Part shown: one piece after another, positions 54,950 to 63,119 of the stretch
How the letters are laid out: the number at the start of each line of letters is the position of its first letter
Position numbering within the stretch: position 1 is the first letter of the stretch
From: Aquabacterium humicola
GTDB lineage: Bacteria; Pseudomonadota; Gammaproteobacteria; Burkholderiales; Burkholderiaceae_C
Direction: 5' to 3'
Assembly (NCBI RefSeq): GCF_030167915.1
Contig: NZ_JARGNB010000001.1
Span: forward strand, 682,001-746,000
Length of the DNA: 64,000 nucleotides
Translations under genes and position numbers: made by a program
The notes under the pieces: model-generated
What the model was told of the DNA's origin: nothing
Databases searched by the model: none
The model's input: the letters and a program-made list of their open reading frames with translations, nothing else

Positions 54950-57105
54950 TCCTGGACCGGGATGATGGGGATGAAGTAGCCGTCGCGATTGATACGCGTC
55001 AAGGGCAGGCCCGCGGCTTCACGACGCTTGCGTTCCTTGGCCAGCGGCGGGCAGGCATGCGTGTCGGTGTAGAGCACCATGCAGTCGAGGCAGTGCAGGC
55101 ATTCGCGGTGGTCGATGCGGCCGTGCGCATCGATCGCCTGCGCGCCGCAGCCGACAGCGCAGGCCTTGCACGTGCTGCACTCCTGCTTGCGGCGCAGGCC
55201 GAACCAGCGGAAGGTCGACGGCATCGCCAGCGACGCGCCCAGCGGGCACAGGTACTTGCAGAACGGCCGCTCGACGAAGATCGACAGGCCCAGCAGCACC
55301 GCCATGAACAGCGTGTACGGCCACGCGCGCTGGCCCCAGCCGACTAAGAAGGTGGTCTTGAAGGGCTCGACCTCGGCGAGCATCTCGGCGACCGGCATCG
55401 AGAACATCGACACCGCGACCAGGCCGAAGAACACGCCGTACTTCACCCACTTCAGCCGGTCGTGCCAGCGCCGCGGCACCGAGAACTGGAAGCGCTTGAG
55501 CCCCACTGCGCCGCCGAGCTTGTAGAGCAGCTCCGACAGCGAGCCGAACGGGCAGATCCAGCCGCAGAACAGGCCCCGGCCCCAGATGAAGACGGTGGCG
55601 ATGATGAAGACCCAGAACAGGAAGATGAACGGGTCGCTGAGGAAGAGCTGCCACTCCCAGTGGAACAGCAGCGCGTGGAACCAGGTCAGCACCTGCGTGA
55701 TCGAGGGCTGCGCCATCAGGCCGAAGCCGACGAGCCCGATGCCGGCAAGCCAGAACGAATACTTGAAGGCATTGACCGGCCACTTGTTGCGGCGGGTCGA
55801 GTGGCGCGTCAGGCGCTCGCGCTGCGAATAGACCACGCCCAGCGCGATCAGCATCGCGGCGAAGGCGGCGATCTGCGGCGCCTTGGCCGACCACACGCGC
55901 TGCCACGCGGCTTCGGGTTCCTCGATGACCGGCCGGCCGTTTGCCAAGCGCGCAGCGGGCAGCCAGGTCTCGGCATCGAAGCGCGCGAAGCTGCGCGTGC
56001 CGGTGGCGCGGTCGACCCGGTTGCCGAGGAAGGCCAGCTTCCACGGGTAGGCGGCCGAGAAGCCCTGGCCGCGCACGATGAAGATCGCCGACTCGGTCAC
56101 CGCCGGTGCGCCGGCGGCCTCCAGGCCGTAGAGGTTGACGTAGTCGAGGTCGCGGAAAGTGAAGGTGTCGCTGCCCTGGCGCACGTGCACGCGGTCGTAG
56201 AGGCCGCCGCGCACGAAGCCAGAGCCCTTGAAGGATTCACTGCCCGCGGTGCGCACGACGAAGATCGCGTGCTCGTGCGGTGCCAGCCGCGAGCGCAGGT
56301 TCAACCAGCCGGCATCGCCCAGCAGCGCGCGGCCGATGTCCGGATGGTCGAGGCCGCCGAACCACAGCTCGATGAACGGCGCGCGGCCCCCCGCAGAGAC
56401 ATCCCGCCCGACCTGCTGCGCCTGCACCACCAGGCGCTGCACGCTGCCTTCGTCGACCAGCTGCTGCCAGCTGGGCCGGTCGCCGCGCTCGGCGAAGGTG
56501 GCCTGCGGGCGCAAGGTCGGCGCGAGGATGCCGGTCTGCTTCGCGACCGCCTGGCCCGACGTCATCATGACCTGGTTCTGCGCGATCACCGTGACGGTGG
56601 CGCCGGAGATCGCGTCGAGCCCGATGGCCTGCTCGTCGGCCCTGGACGCGCCGATCTCGAGCTTGTCGCCGACGAACTTGCCGAGGTACTGCTCGTTGAA
56701 CTTGATCAGCGCCGACTCGGGGATGCCGAGCAGCAGGATCGGCTCGGAATGCTTGAGCACCTTCACGCCGACGAAGCGGCCCTTCAGGTCCATGCCGATC
56801 AGCGTGACCACCGGCTTGCCGGAATAGGCCGGGATGTCGGTGATGTCGGTCGACAGCATCACGTAGCCGGCGAGCTTGTCGCCGGCGAAGGCCTCGACGT
56901 AGGGCGGCTGGCCCTTGCGCTCGCCGAACGAGGTGGCGCCCGGGAAGACGTCCTTGCACGGCGCGAAGTCGCACAGGCGCTTGCTGCTGTGGATCTGATC
57001 GGGCAGCTCGGCTTCGTAGGCGCCAGACCAGGACGCCGAAGGGGCAGTGAAGCACGCCAGAAGTAGAAGCCAGCGAAAGACAAGTGACATGGCAAAGGCG
57101 TGCAT
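54946..57105 (-). CDS. nosR: NosR, membrane flavo-iron-sulphur protein for N2O reduction
   Basis: 719 residues. Signal peptide, then a periplasmic FMN-binding domain with LDAISGATVTVIAQNQ (flavinylation Thr near 170-172). About six membrane helices follow, with CGWICPFGSLSELLYK and CKYLCPLG cysteine motifs, and a cytoplasmic ferredoxin-like end with CSTCKACAVGC and CLHCLDCMVLY. NosR is required for nosZ expression and electron supply; the covalent FMN would be added by the ApbE/NosX encoded at 59674. Start 57105 or 57090 (MSLVFRW). Confidence 0.96.
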   Translation of the reverse strand: MHAFAMSLVFRWLLLLACFTAPSASWSGAYEAELPDQIHSSKRLCDFAPCKDVFPGATSFGERKGQPPYVEAFAGDKLAGYVMLSTDITDIPAYSGKPVVTLIGMDLKGRFVGVKVLKHSEPILLLGIPESALIKFNEQYLGKFVGDKLEIGASRADEQAIGLDAISGATVTVIAQNQVMMTSGQAVAKQTGILAPTLRPQATFAERGDRPSWQQLVDEGSVQRLVVQAQQVGRDVSAGGRAPFIELWFGGLDHPDIGRALLGDAGWLNLRSRLAPHEHAIFVVRTAGSESFKGSGFVRGGLYDRVHVRQGSDTFTFRDLDYVNLYGLEAAGAPAVTESAIFIVRGQGFSAAYPWKLAFLGNRVDRATGTRSFARFDAETWLPAARLANGRPVIEEPEAAWQRVWSAKAPQIAAFAAMLIALGVVYSQRERLTRHSTRRNKWPVNAFKYSFWLAGIGLVGFGLMAQPSITQVLTWFHALLFHWEWQLFLSDPFIFLFWVFIIATVFIWGRGLFCGWICPFGSLSELLYKLGGAVGLKRFQFSVPRRWHDRLKWVKYGVFFGLVAVSMFSMPVAEMLAEVEPFKTTFLVGWGQRAWPYTLFMAVLLGLSIFVERPFCKYLCPLGASLAMPSTFRWFGLRRKQECSTCKACAVGCGAQAIDAHGRIDHRECLHCLDCMVLYTDTHACPPLAKERKRREAAGLPLTRINRDGYFIPIIPVQE

Positions 57106-57202
57106 TCAAGCGGACACCGCGGAACCGGCTCTGCCGGGCCGCTGGTGTCGCCCCCTTGAGGGGGAGGCGGCCGCCAGGCCGCTCCGGGGGTGGGTCGGTT
57201 CG

Positions 57203-59113
57203 TCAGGCCTCGACGATCATGCGCGAGCGCATCTCCAGGTGCAGCGCGTGGCAGAAGTGCGTGCAGTAGGCCCAGTAGACGCCCGGCTTGTCGGCGACGA
57301 AGGTCACCGACTTCGTCTCCTGCGGATTGACGATGAAGTTGACGTTGTACTTCGGGATCGCGAAGCCGTGCGTCAGGTCCTCGACCTTGTCGAGGTTGGT
57401 GAGGATCAGCGTGACCTCGTCGCCCTTCCTGACCTTGAACTCGCGCAGGCTGAAGGCCGGCGCCACCGAGGCCATGCGCACCGTGACCTTGCGGCCCTCG
57501 CGCGTCACGCCCGACTCCTTCACGTCCTTCACCGCGATCGGCGAATCGTCGATCGCATAGACCTGCTTCGGCTTCAGCAGCTCGCGCTTGAAGATGATGA
57601 AGTCGTGCGGCTCGCCGCGCACCGGGTGGTCGGCCATCAGCACCATCTTGTCGCCGGAGATGTCGATCAGCTGCTCGTTCTCCGGGTGCAGCGGGCCGAC
57701 CGGCAGGTAGCGGTCCTTCGAGAACTTGCAGCCCACCGCCAGCCACTTGCCGTCGGCGGCCTTGGTCTCCGACTGCGAGGCGTTCAGGTGGCCCGGCTGG
57801 TAGTGCACGTCGATGCGGTCGACGACGTACTTCGCGCTCTTGTCGCCGCCATGGAACTTGATCGCCGCGTCGACGTTCCACTTCACGACCTGGCTGTCCA
57901 GGAACAGCGTGGTGTAGGCATTGCCGCGGCCGTCGAAGGCGGTGTGCAGCGGGCCCAGGCCCAGCTCGACCTCGGCGACGATCGTCTGGTCGGGCTTCTC
58001 GAGCTTGCCGTCGAAGTAGTCGAGCACCTTGGCCAGGTCGATCACCGTCGCGGTGGGCGACAGCTTGCCGGCGCAGATGAAGTACTTGCCGTCGGGCGAC
58101 GCATTCACGCCGTGCGGGTTCTTGGGCACGCTCACATAGGCCGTCAGCGCCGTCTTGGCGTCCTTGTTCGCCTCGCGCGTGCCGTCGACCACCGGCACCT
58201 TGCTGTCGCCGAACGTCTTGAACTTGCCGGCCTTCACCGCGGCCTCGATGCGGGCGACGTTGAAGAACAGGCACGCGTCGCGCTCGGCGGACATCATGTC
58301 CTCGTACTTCGCGCCCATCTCGACGTTGTACTGGTTGGTCGCCGCGAGCTTGCCGTCGTACGAGGTGGCGGTGAGGTCGCAGTTGCCGTCGATCAGTGCC
58401 TGCCAGCGCACTTCCATCGTCTCGGCGTCGACGCAGGTGAACATCGAGCGGTACTTGGTCGCATCCTCGGTGCCGGCATTGGGCAGCGGGATCGAGAACT
58501 CGGCGCCGCAGAACACACGCGTGGTGTGGTTGATCGCCGGATCGACCGGGTCGCGCTTGTCCGGGAAGATGCCGTGGAAGCCCTGCACGTTGGGCAGCTC
58601 GGTGATCTTGTCGCACGTGAAGGTGTCGAGCCGCACGCGGGCGATGCGGCTGTTGATCTTGTCGTTGATCCAGGCGTAGCGGCCGTCGTAGTTGCCGTCC
58701 TTGTACGACGCGTGCACGTGGTGGGTATCGGCCACCGTGTAGCGCAGGCTGCCGTCGGCCTTGGTGCCCATGATCTTCTTGGACTCGTTCGTGATGCCCC
58801 AGCCCACGAGCGCATCGGGCACGAACACGGGAATGCGGGTGATCTCGCGGCCCGAGGGCAGGCCCAGCACGCGCAGGTCGCCGGAGTGTCCGCCGCTCCA
58901 CAGGCCGTAGTAGGTGTCCAGTTCGCCCGGCTTCAGGTGCACGCCGGCGACATGCTCGCCAGGGTTGCCGAGGGCCGGCGCGGACGCCGGCTTGACGGTC
59001 GCGGTGGCGGGCTTGTCGGAGCAGGCGACCAGGCCCGCCCCGGCCAGGCCGGCGGCGGCGGTGGTGCCGAGGAATCGACGGCGCGATGCCGCCTTGTTGT
59101 CGCTGGGGGTCAT
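57203..59113 (-). CDS. nosZ: Nitrous oxide reductase, clade I (Tat-exported)
   Basis: 636 residues; reduces N2O to N2 in the periplasm. A Tat signal (ASRRRFLGTTAAAG, about 9-22) marks clade I. The beta-propeller holds CuZ histidines (VADTHHVHASY and later PLHTAFDG, DIDVH-type sites such as RIDVHYQPGH). The C-terminal cupredoxin domain has CTHFCHALHLEM with CuA ligands Cys617, Cys621, His625 and Met628. First gene of nosZ-R-orf-D-F-Y-L. A longer start (59167) lacks support because the twin-arginine leader begins at 59113. Confidence 0.98.
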   Translation of the reverse strand: MTPSDNKAASRRRFLGTTAAAGLAGAGLVACSDKPATATVKPASAPALGNPGEHVAGVHLKPGELDTYYGLWSGGHSGDLRVLGLPSGREITRIPVFVPDALVGWGITNESKKIMGTKADGSLRYTVADTHHVHASYKDGNYDGRYAWINDKINSRIARVRLDTFTCDKITELPNVQGFHGIFPDKRDPVDPAINHTTRVFCGAEFSIPLPNAGTEDATKYRSMFTCVDAETMEVRWQALIDGNCDLTATSYDGKLAATNQYNVEMGAKYEDMMSAERDACLFFNVARIEAAVKAGKFKTFGDSKVPVVDGTREANKDAKTALTAYVSVPKNPHGVNASPDGKYFICAGKLSPTATVIDLAKVLDYFDGKLEKPDQTIVAEVELGLGPLHTAFDGRGNAYTTLFLDSQVVKWNVDAAIKFHGGDKSAKYVVDRIDVHYQPGHLNASQSETKAADGKWLAVGCKFSKDRYLPVGPLHPENEQLIDISGDKMVLMADHPVRGEPHDFIIFKRELLKPKQVYAIDDSPIAVKDVKESGVTREGRKVTVRMASVAPAFSLREFKVRKGDEVTLILTNLDKVEDLTHGFAIPKYNVNFIVNPQETKSVTFVADKPGVYWAYCTHFCHALHLEMRSRMIVEA

Positions 59114-59194
59114 GTTGTCCTCGTTGGTTTGATATCGGGCGAAATGCATGGTTGCCGCCGATGGCACGCATCATCGTGGCGCGACTTAAAGATG

Positions 59195-59214
59195 TATTTG
59201 AGATTCCTCAAATA
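59195..59214. promoter_or_regulatory. FNR/DNR-type box in the nosZ-cytochrome divergent promoter region
   Basis: TATTTGAG, ATTC, CTCAAATA is a perfect 8-bp inverted repeat containing TTGA-N6-TCAA, the half-site pattern of FNR/DNR/NNR regulators. It lies about 82 bases upstream of nosZ and 54 bases upstream of the divergent cytochrome gene. Oxygen or nitric-oxide control is inferred. A further TTGATCAA lies at about 59250. Confidence 0.7.
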
Positions 59215-59267
59215 GCGCGTGCGGGTTATGCCGGGACAATGCGTTCACTTTGATCAAGAGGCCCTTC

Positions 59268-59666
59268 ATGACCCGACAACTCAGCCTTGCCGTCGCGCTC
59301 TGCACCCTGTTGCTGGCCGCGTGCGGCAAGTCCGAAGCACCGGCCGCCGCGCCGGCGCCCGCCGCCACCCCCGCCCCCGCCGCAGCGCCCGCGCCGGCCG
59401 CCCCCGTGGCCGTCAACGAAGCCGGCAAGTCCGCGTTCGGCAAGGCCTGCGCGCTGTGCCATGCCGCCGGCGTCGCCGGTGCGCCCAAGCCCGGCGACAA
59501 GGCCGAGTGGGCCCCGCGCATCGCGCAGGGCAACGACACGCTCTACAAGCACGCTATCGAAGGCTTCACCGGCGCCAAGGGCGCGATGCCGCCGAAGGGC
59601 GGTTCGGCGCTGCCCGACAACGACGTGAAGGCAGCCGTCGACTACATGGTCGGCCTGTCCAAGTAA
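59268..59666 (+). CDS. c-type cytochrome lipoprotein (c5-like)
   Basis: 132 residues. A lipobox ends at Cys19 (LLLAAC). An Ala/Pro linker (about 23-48) precedes one haem-binding motif CALCH (Cys61, Cys64, His65) and a distal Met in GAMPPKGG. The arrangement fits a membrane-tethered class I (c5-type) cytochrome. Being divergent from nosZ and upstream of nosX, it may be an electron donor to NosZ (inference). ATG 59268 starts the signal peptide. The next gene begins 7 bases after its stop. Confidence 0.9.
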   Translation: MTRQLSLAVALCTLLLAACGKSEAPAAAPAPAATPAPAAAPAPAAPVAVNEAGKSAFGKACALCHAAGVAGAPKPGDKAEWAPRIAQGNDTLYKHAIEGFTGAKGAMPPKGGSALPDNDVKAAVDYMVGLSK

Positions 59667-59673
59667 TGTCCGA

Positions 59674-60708
59674 ATGACGCGTCCTGTGTACGCCGGCCTA
59701 CCGGCGACCCGCCGCCGCCTGCTCGCCGGCGGCACCGCGCTGCTCGCCGGCTGGGCGCTGCCGCTGCGTGGTGAACCGTCGCGCACCGCGGCGGCCCCGC
59801 TGCGCGTGCAGCGGCCGCTGATGGGCACGCGCGTGGGCATCGCCGCGGTCGGCGACCCGGGGCTGCTGGCGCCGGCGATCGAGGCGGCCTACGCCGAGAT
59901 GGCGCGGCTCGTCGCGATGATGAGCCACTACCAGCCGACCAGCGTGGTCGGCGCGATCAACCTGGCCGCCGGCCTGCAGCCGGTCGCCGTGCCGCGCGAG
60001 CTGATGCAGGTGCTGCAGGCCGCGCAATCGGTGGCCCGGCAGAGCCACGGCGCCTTCGATGCCACGGTCGGCTCGGTCGGCCGCTGGCATTTCGACCCCG
60101 CCGCACCGGCGATGCCGACGCCGCAGCAGATCGCCCGCGGTCTCGGCGGCGTCGACTGGCGGCAGCTGGTGCTCGACGACCATGCCGGCACCGCGCTGCT
60201 GACGCGCCGCGGCATGCGGCTCGACCTGGGCGGCATCGCCAAGCTGCCGATCCTGCACGCCGGCCTGCGCACGCTGCAGCGGCACGGCATCGACAGCGCG
60301 CTGGTCGACGGCGGTGGCGACGTGCTGGGCATCACCGCGCCCGGCGCACGGCCGTGGCGCATCGGCATCCGCGATCCGCGCGCGCCGCAGCGCCTGGCGG
60401 GTACCGTTCAGATCAGCAACGGCATCGTCGCGTCCTCCGGCGACTACGAGCGCTGCTTCGAACGCGACGGCCGGATCTATCACCACGTGCTGGACCCGCA
60501 CACCGGTTACCCGGCGACAGGGCCGCACGGCGTCACGCTGGTGGCCGAATCGCTCGACGCGGTCAACGGCATCGGCACCGCGACGATGGTGATGGGGCCC
60601 GACGAAGGCCGCGAGTGGCTGCGCGGGCGCGGCATCGACGCGCTCATCGGCGGCCGCGACGGCACGTTGTGGCTGAGTGCCGGCATGCGGCGGCGCACGT
60701 CGGCCTGA
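59674..60708 (+). CDS. nosX: ApbE-family FAD:protein FMN transferase (NosX)
   Basis: 344 residues with a Tat-like leader (TRRRLLAGGTALLAG, about 12-26). VQRPLMGTRVGI begins the ApbE domain, DLGGIAKLPIL and VDGGGDVLGI form the FAD site, and YHHVLDPHTGYPATG the metal-binding loop. NosX attaches FMN to NosR in the periplasm, matching the flavinylation motif in the NosR here. It is co-transcribed with the cytochrome gene. Confidence 0.93.
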   Translation: MTRPVYAGLPATRRRLLAGGTALLAGWALPLRGEPSRTAAAPLRVQRPLMGTRVGIAAVGDPGLLAPAIEAAYAEMARLVAMMSHYQPTSVVGAINLAAGLQPVAVPRELMQVLQAAQSVARQSHGAFDATVGSVGRWHFDPAAPAMPTPQQIARGLGGVDWRQLVLDDHAGTALLTRRGMRLDLGGIAKLPILHAGLRTLQRHGIDSALVDGGGDVLGITAPGARPWRIGIRDPRAPQRLAGTVQISNGIVASSGDYERCFERDGRIYHHVLDPHTGYPATGPHGVTLVAESLDAVNGIGTATMVMGPDEGREWLRGRGIDALIGGRDGTLWLSAGMRRRTSA

Positions 60709-60808
60709 GGCGATCCGGGCGGCCTGCGGCCGCGTCCGCGCCGCCCGCCAGGCGACTCTCGCCGGCGGCCCGCACGCCTGCCCCCACGCCAGCCCCCACA
60801 ATGGCCGG

Positions 60809-61912
60809 ATGAACCTCGACCTCTCCGCCTTCTCGCTCGACCACGTCGAAGCACGCGATGAATTCCTGGCCGCCGCGACGAAGCGGCGCGCGGTGCTCAC
60901 CCACTGGCCGCACCCGCTGACAGGACCGCATGGCGAGGCCCTCTTCGCCGACAGCGCGTGGCTGGGCCCCGAGAACGCGAGCCGCGCGCTGGTCATCATC
61001 TCCGGCACGCATGGCGTGGAGGCCTTCGCCGGGTCGGGGCCGCAGATCGCTTTCCTGCGCGGCCCGCTGTCGCAGGCCCTGCCACCCGACACCGGCGTGC
61101 TGCTGATCCACGGCATCAATGCCCACGGCTTCGCCTGGCAACGGCGCGTGACCGAGGAGAACGTCGACCTCAACCGCAACTGGATCGACTTCACGCAGCC
61201 GCTGCCGGACAACCCCGGCTACACCGAACTGCACGCGCACTACACGCCGGCCTCGCTCGACGAGGCCACGCTCGCGCGCTGCGATGCCGCGATCGCGGCC
61301 TACCGCGCGCAGCACGGCGAACATGCCGAGCGCGTCGCCCGCTCGACCGGCCAGTACACGCACCCCGACGGCCTCTTCTTCGGCGGCACCGGTCCCACCT
61401 GGGCGCGCCGCACCAGCGAGGCCATTCTTCGGCAGCACCTGTCGCCGCGCACCGGCGGCCGCAGGCAGACCATCGCCATCGTCGACATGCATACCGGGCT
61501 CGGGCCGTACGGGTATGGCGAGCCGATCTGCAACCACGCGCCGGGCGGCGAGCGCGTGCGGCGCGCGCGCGACTGGTGGGGCGACAGCGTCACCGAGCCG
61601 CTGCTGGGCACGTCGAGCTCGCAGGAGAAGACCGGCCTCACCGAGTTCGGCTACGAGCGCGCGCTGGCGCATGCTGACATCGCCTTCGTCGCGCTGGAGT
61701 TCGGCACCTACCCACCGCCGCGCGGCGCCCGCGTGCTGCGCGACGATGCCTGGCTGTGGCGCCACGGCGACCCGCGCGGCCCCGAGGCGGCGGCGATCCG
61801 CCAGGCCACGCGCGACCACTTCTTCCCGCCGCACGACGACTGGAAGGAGATGGTGCTGTTCCGCTCCGAGCAGGTCTACCGGCAGGCGCTGGCGGGGCTG
61901 GCGCGGGCCTGA
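60809..61912 (+). CDS. DUF2817 protein, M14-like zinc carboxypeptidase relative
   Basis: 367 residues. VIISGTHGVEAFAGSGPQ supplies the first His/Glu zinc pair, ENVDLNRNWIDF the substrate-binding DLNRNW, VDMHTGLGPYG the next His, and FVALEFGTYPP the likely general-base Glu. These positions match the metallocarboxypeptidase/aspartoacylase fold. The substrate is unknown. ATG 60809 begins the conserved region and follows about 100 bases after the nosX stop. Confidence 0.85.
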   Translation: MNLDLSAFSLDHVEARDEFLAAATKRRAVLTHWPHPLTGPHGEALFADSAWLGPENASRALVIISGTHGVEAFAGSGPQIAFLRGPLSQALPPDTGVLLIHGINAHGFAWQRRVTEENVDLNRNWIDFTQPLPDNPGYTELHAHYTPASLDEATLARCDAAIAAYRAQHGEHAERVARSTGQYTHPDGLFFGGTGPTWARRTSEAILRQHLSPRTGGRRQTIAIVDMHTGLGPYGYGEPICNHAPGGERVRRARDWWGDSVTEPLLGTSSSQEKTGLTEFGYERALAHADIAFVALEFGTYPPPRGARVLRDDAWLWRHGDPRGPEAAAIRQATRDHFFPPHDDWKEMVLFRSEQVYRQALAGLARA

Positions 61913-61945
61913 AGCCCGCGGCGAAGACCGGCCGGCCGCGCGCCT

Positions 61946-63106
61946 TCAGGGCCGCGGCGGGTCGGCCAGGCGGAAGCGCCCCTGGTCGATGGTCAGCATC
62001 ACGACGCCGCGTTCGTCGAAGCCGACGTGGTCGGCACGCGTGTAGTTGACGACGCCGTGCGACAGCACGATCTCGCGCTCGTTCTCCAGCGCGTCACGCA
62101 GGGCCTGGCGGAACGCCGCCGTGCCGGGCCTGGCCGCCTTCAGCGCCACCGGCACGATGCGCTGCAGGATCTGCAGCGCATCGTGCGCATGGCCACCGAA
62201 CTGCGTGCGCGTCATCGGGCCGTGCTTCTGCTCATAGGGCTGCACATAGGCCAGCGCCACCTTCTTCACCGGATGCGTATCGGGCAGCTGCTCGGCCACC
62301 AGCATCGGGCCGGCGGGCAGGATCGCGCCGTCCATCCTGCGGCCGGCCACGCGCACCAGGTCGGGCGATCCGGCGCCGTGCGTCTGGTAGATCGGCCCGG
62401 TGTAGCCGCGCTCGCGCAGCGCGATGTGCGGCATCGCCGCACCCGTGCCGGCGGCGACGATCAGCACGGCGTCGGGTTTCGCGGCCAGCACCTTCAGCGC
62501 CTGCGCGGTGATGCCGGTGTCCGGCGGCGCGAAGCGCTCGCTGGCGACGATCTCCAGCCCCGCCTTCTGCGCCGAGCCCTTGAAGATCTGCGCCCAGGCT
62601 TCGCCGTAGGCCTCGTTCCAGCCGAGGAAGGCCACGCGCCGGACCTTGTCGGCCGCCATGCGGCGGGCGAGCACGTCGGCCATCAGCGTGATGGGCTGCG
62701 GCAGGTTGAAGGTCCAGTCGCCGGCCCCGCCCGGCCGCGGCACCGGGGCCAGCGCCAGCTGCACGGTCTTCGCCTCGGCCGCCAGCGGCGCCAGCGCCAG
62801 CACCGCCGGCACGCCGGAGGAGCCGATCATCAGGTCGGCCTGGCTGTCGACGATGAAGCGCCGCGCGTTGCTGACCGCCTGCGTCGTGTCCGAGGCGTCG
62901 TCGAGCACGACGAGGTTCAGCTTCTCGCCCGCGATGCGCTCGGGCCACAGCGCCAGCGAGCTCTTCACCGGAATGCCCAGCGAGGACAAGGGACCGGTCA
63001 GCGACAGCGAGACGCCGATGGTGATGTCGGCCCGCGCGGCCGAGGCGCCGAGCATCGCCAGCAGCACCGCGCACGCGCGGCGGCAGAGTGTTGAACGGAT
63101 GGACAT
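61946..63106 (-). CDS. ABC transporter substrate-binding protein (LivJ/branched-chain type)
   Basis: 386 residues. A signal peptide (MSIRSTLCRRACAVLLAMLG, cleavage after ARA) is followed by ITIGVSLSLTGPLSSLG, the start of the Periplasmic_binding_6 fold. Later landmarks are VLDDASDTTQAVSNARRFI, AFLGWNEAYGEAW and VLIVAAGTGAAMPHIALRERG. The ligand cannot be named; such proteins bind branched-chain amino acids, aromatic acids or amides. No LivH/M/G/F genes are in the window. It begins 13 bases after the stop of the hydrolase gene, suggesting co-transcription. Confidence 0.88.
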   Translation of the reverse strand: MSIRSTLCRRACAVLLAMLGASAARADITIGVSLSLTGPLSSLGIPVKSSLALWPERIAGEKLNLVVLDDASDTTQAVSNARRFIVDSQADLMIGSSGVPAVLALAPLAAEAKTVQLALAPVPRPGGAGDWTFNLPQPITLMADVLARRMAADKVRRVAFLGWNEAYGEAWAQIFKGSAQKAGLEIVASERFAPPDTGITAQALKVLAAKPDAVLIVAAGTGAAMPHIALRERGYTGPIYQTHGAGSPDLVRVAGRRMDGAILPAGPMLVAEQLPDTHPVKKVALAYVQPYEQKHGPMTRTQFGGHAHDALQILQRIVPVALKAARPGTAAFRQALRDALENEREIVLSHGVVNYTRADHVGFDERGVVMLTIDQGRFRLADPPRP

Positions 63107-63119
63107 GGATGCTCCTTTC

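Noticed and set aside
56859-59174. Long minus-strand alternative frame over nosZ and the nosZ-nosR junction
   Set aside because: It is shifted relative to nosZ, whose Tat signal and CuA motif fix the real frame. The translation is Arg/Gly-rich without motifs.
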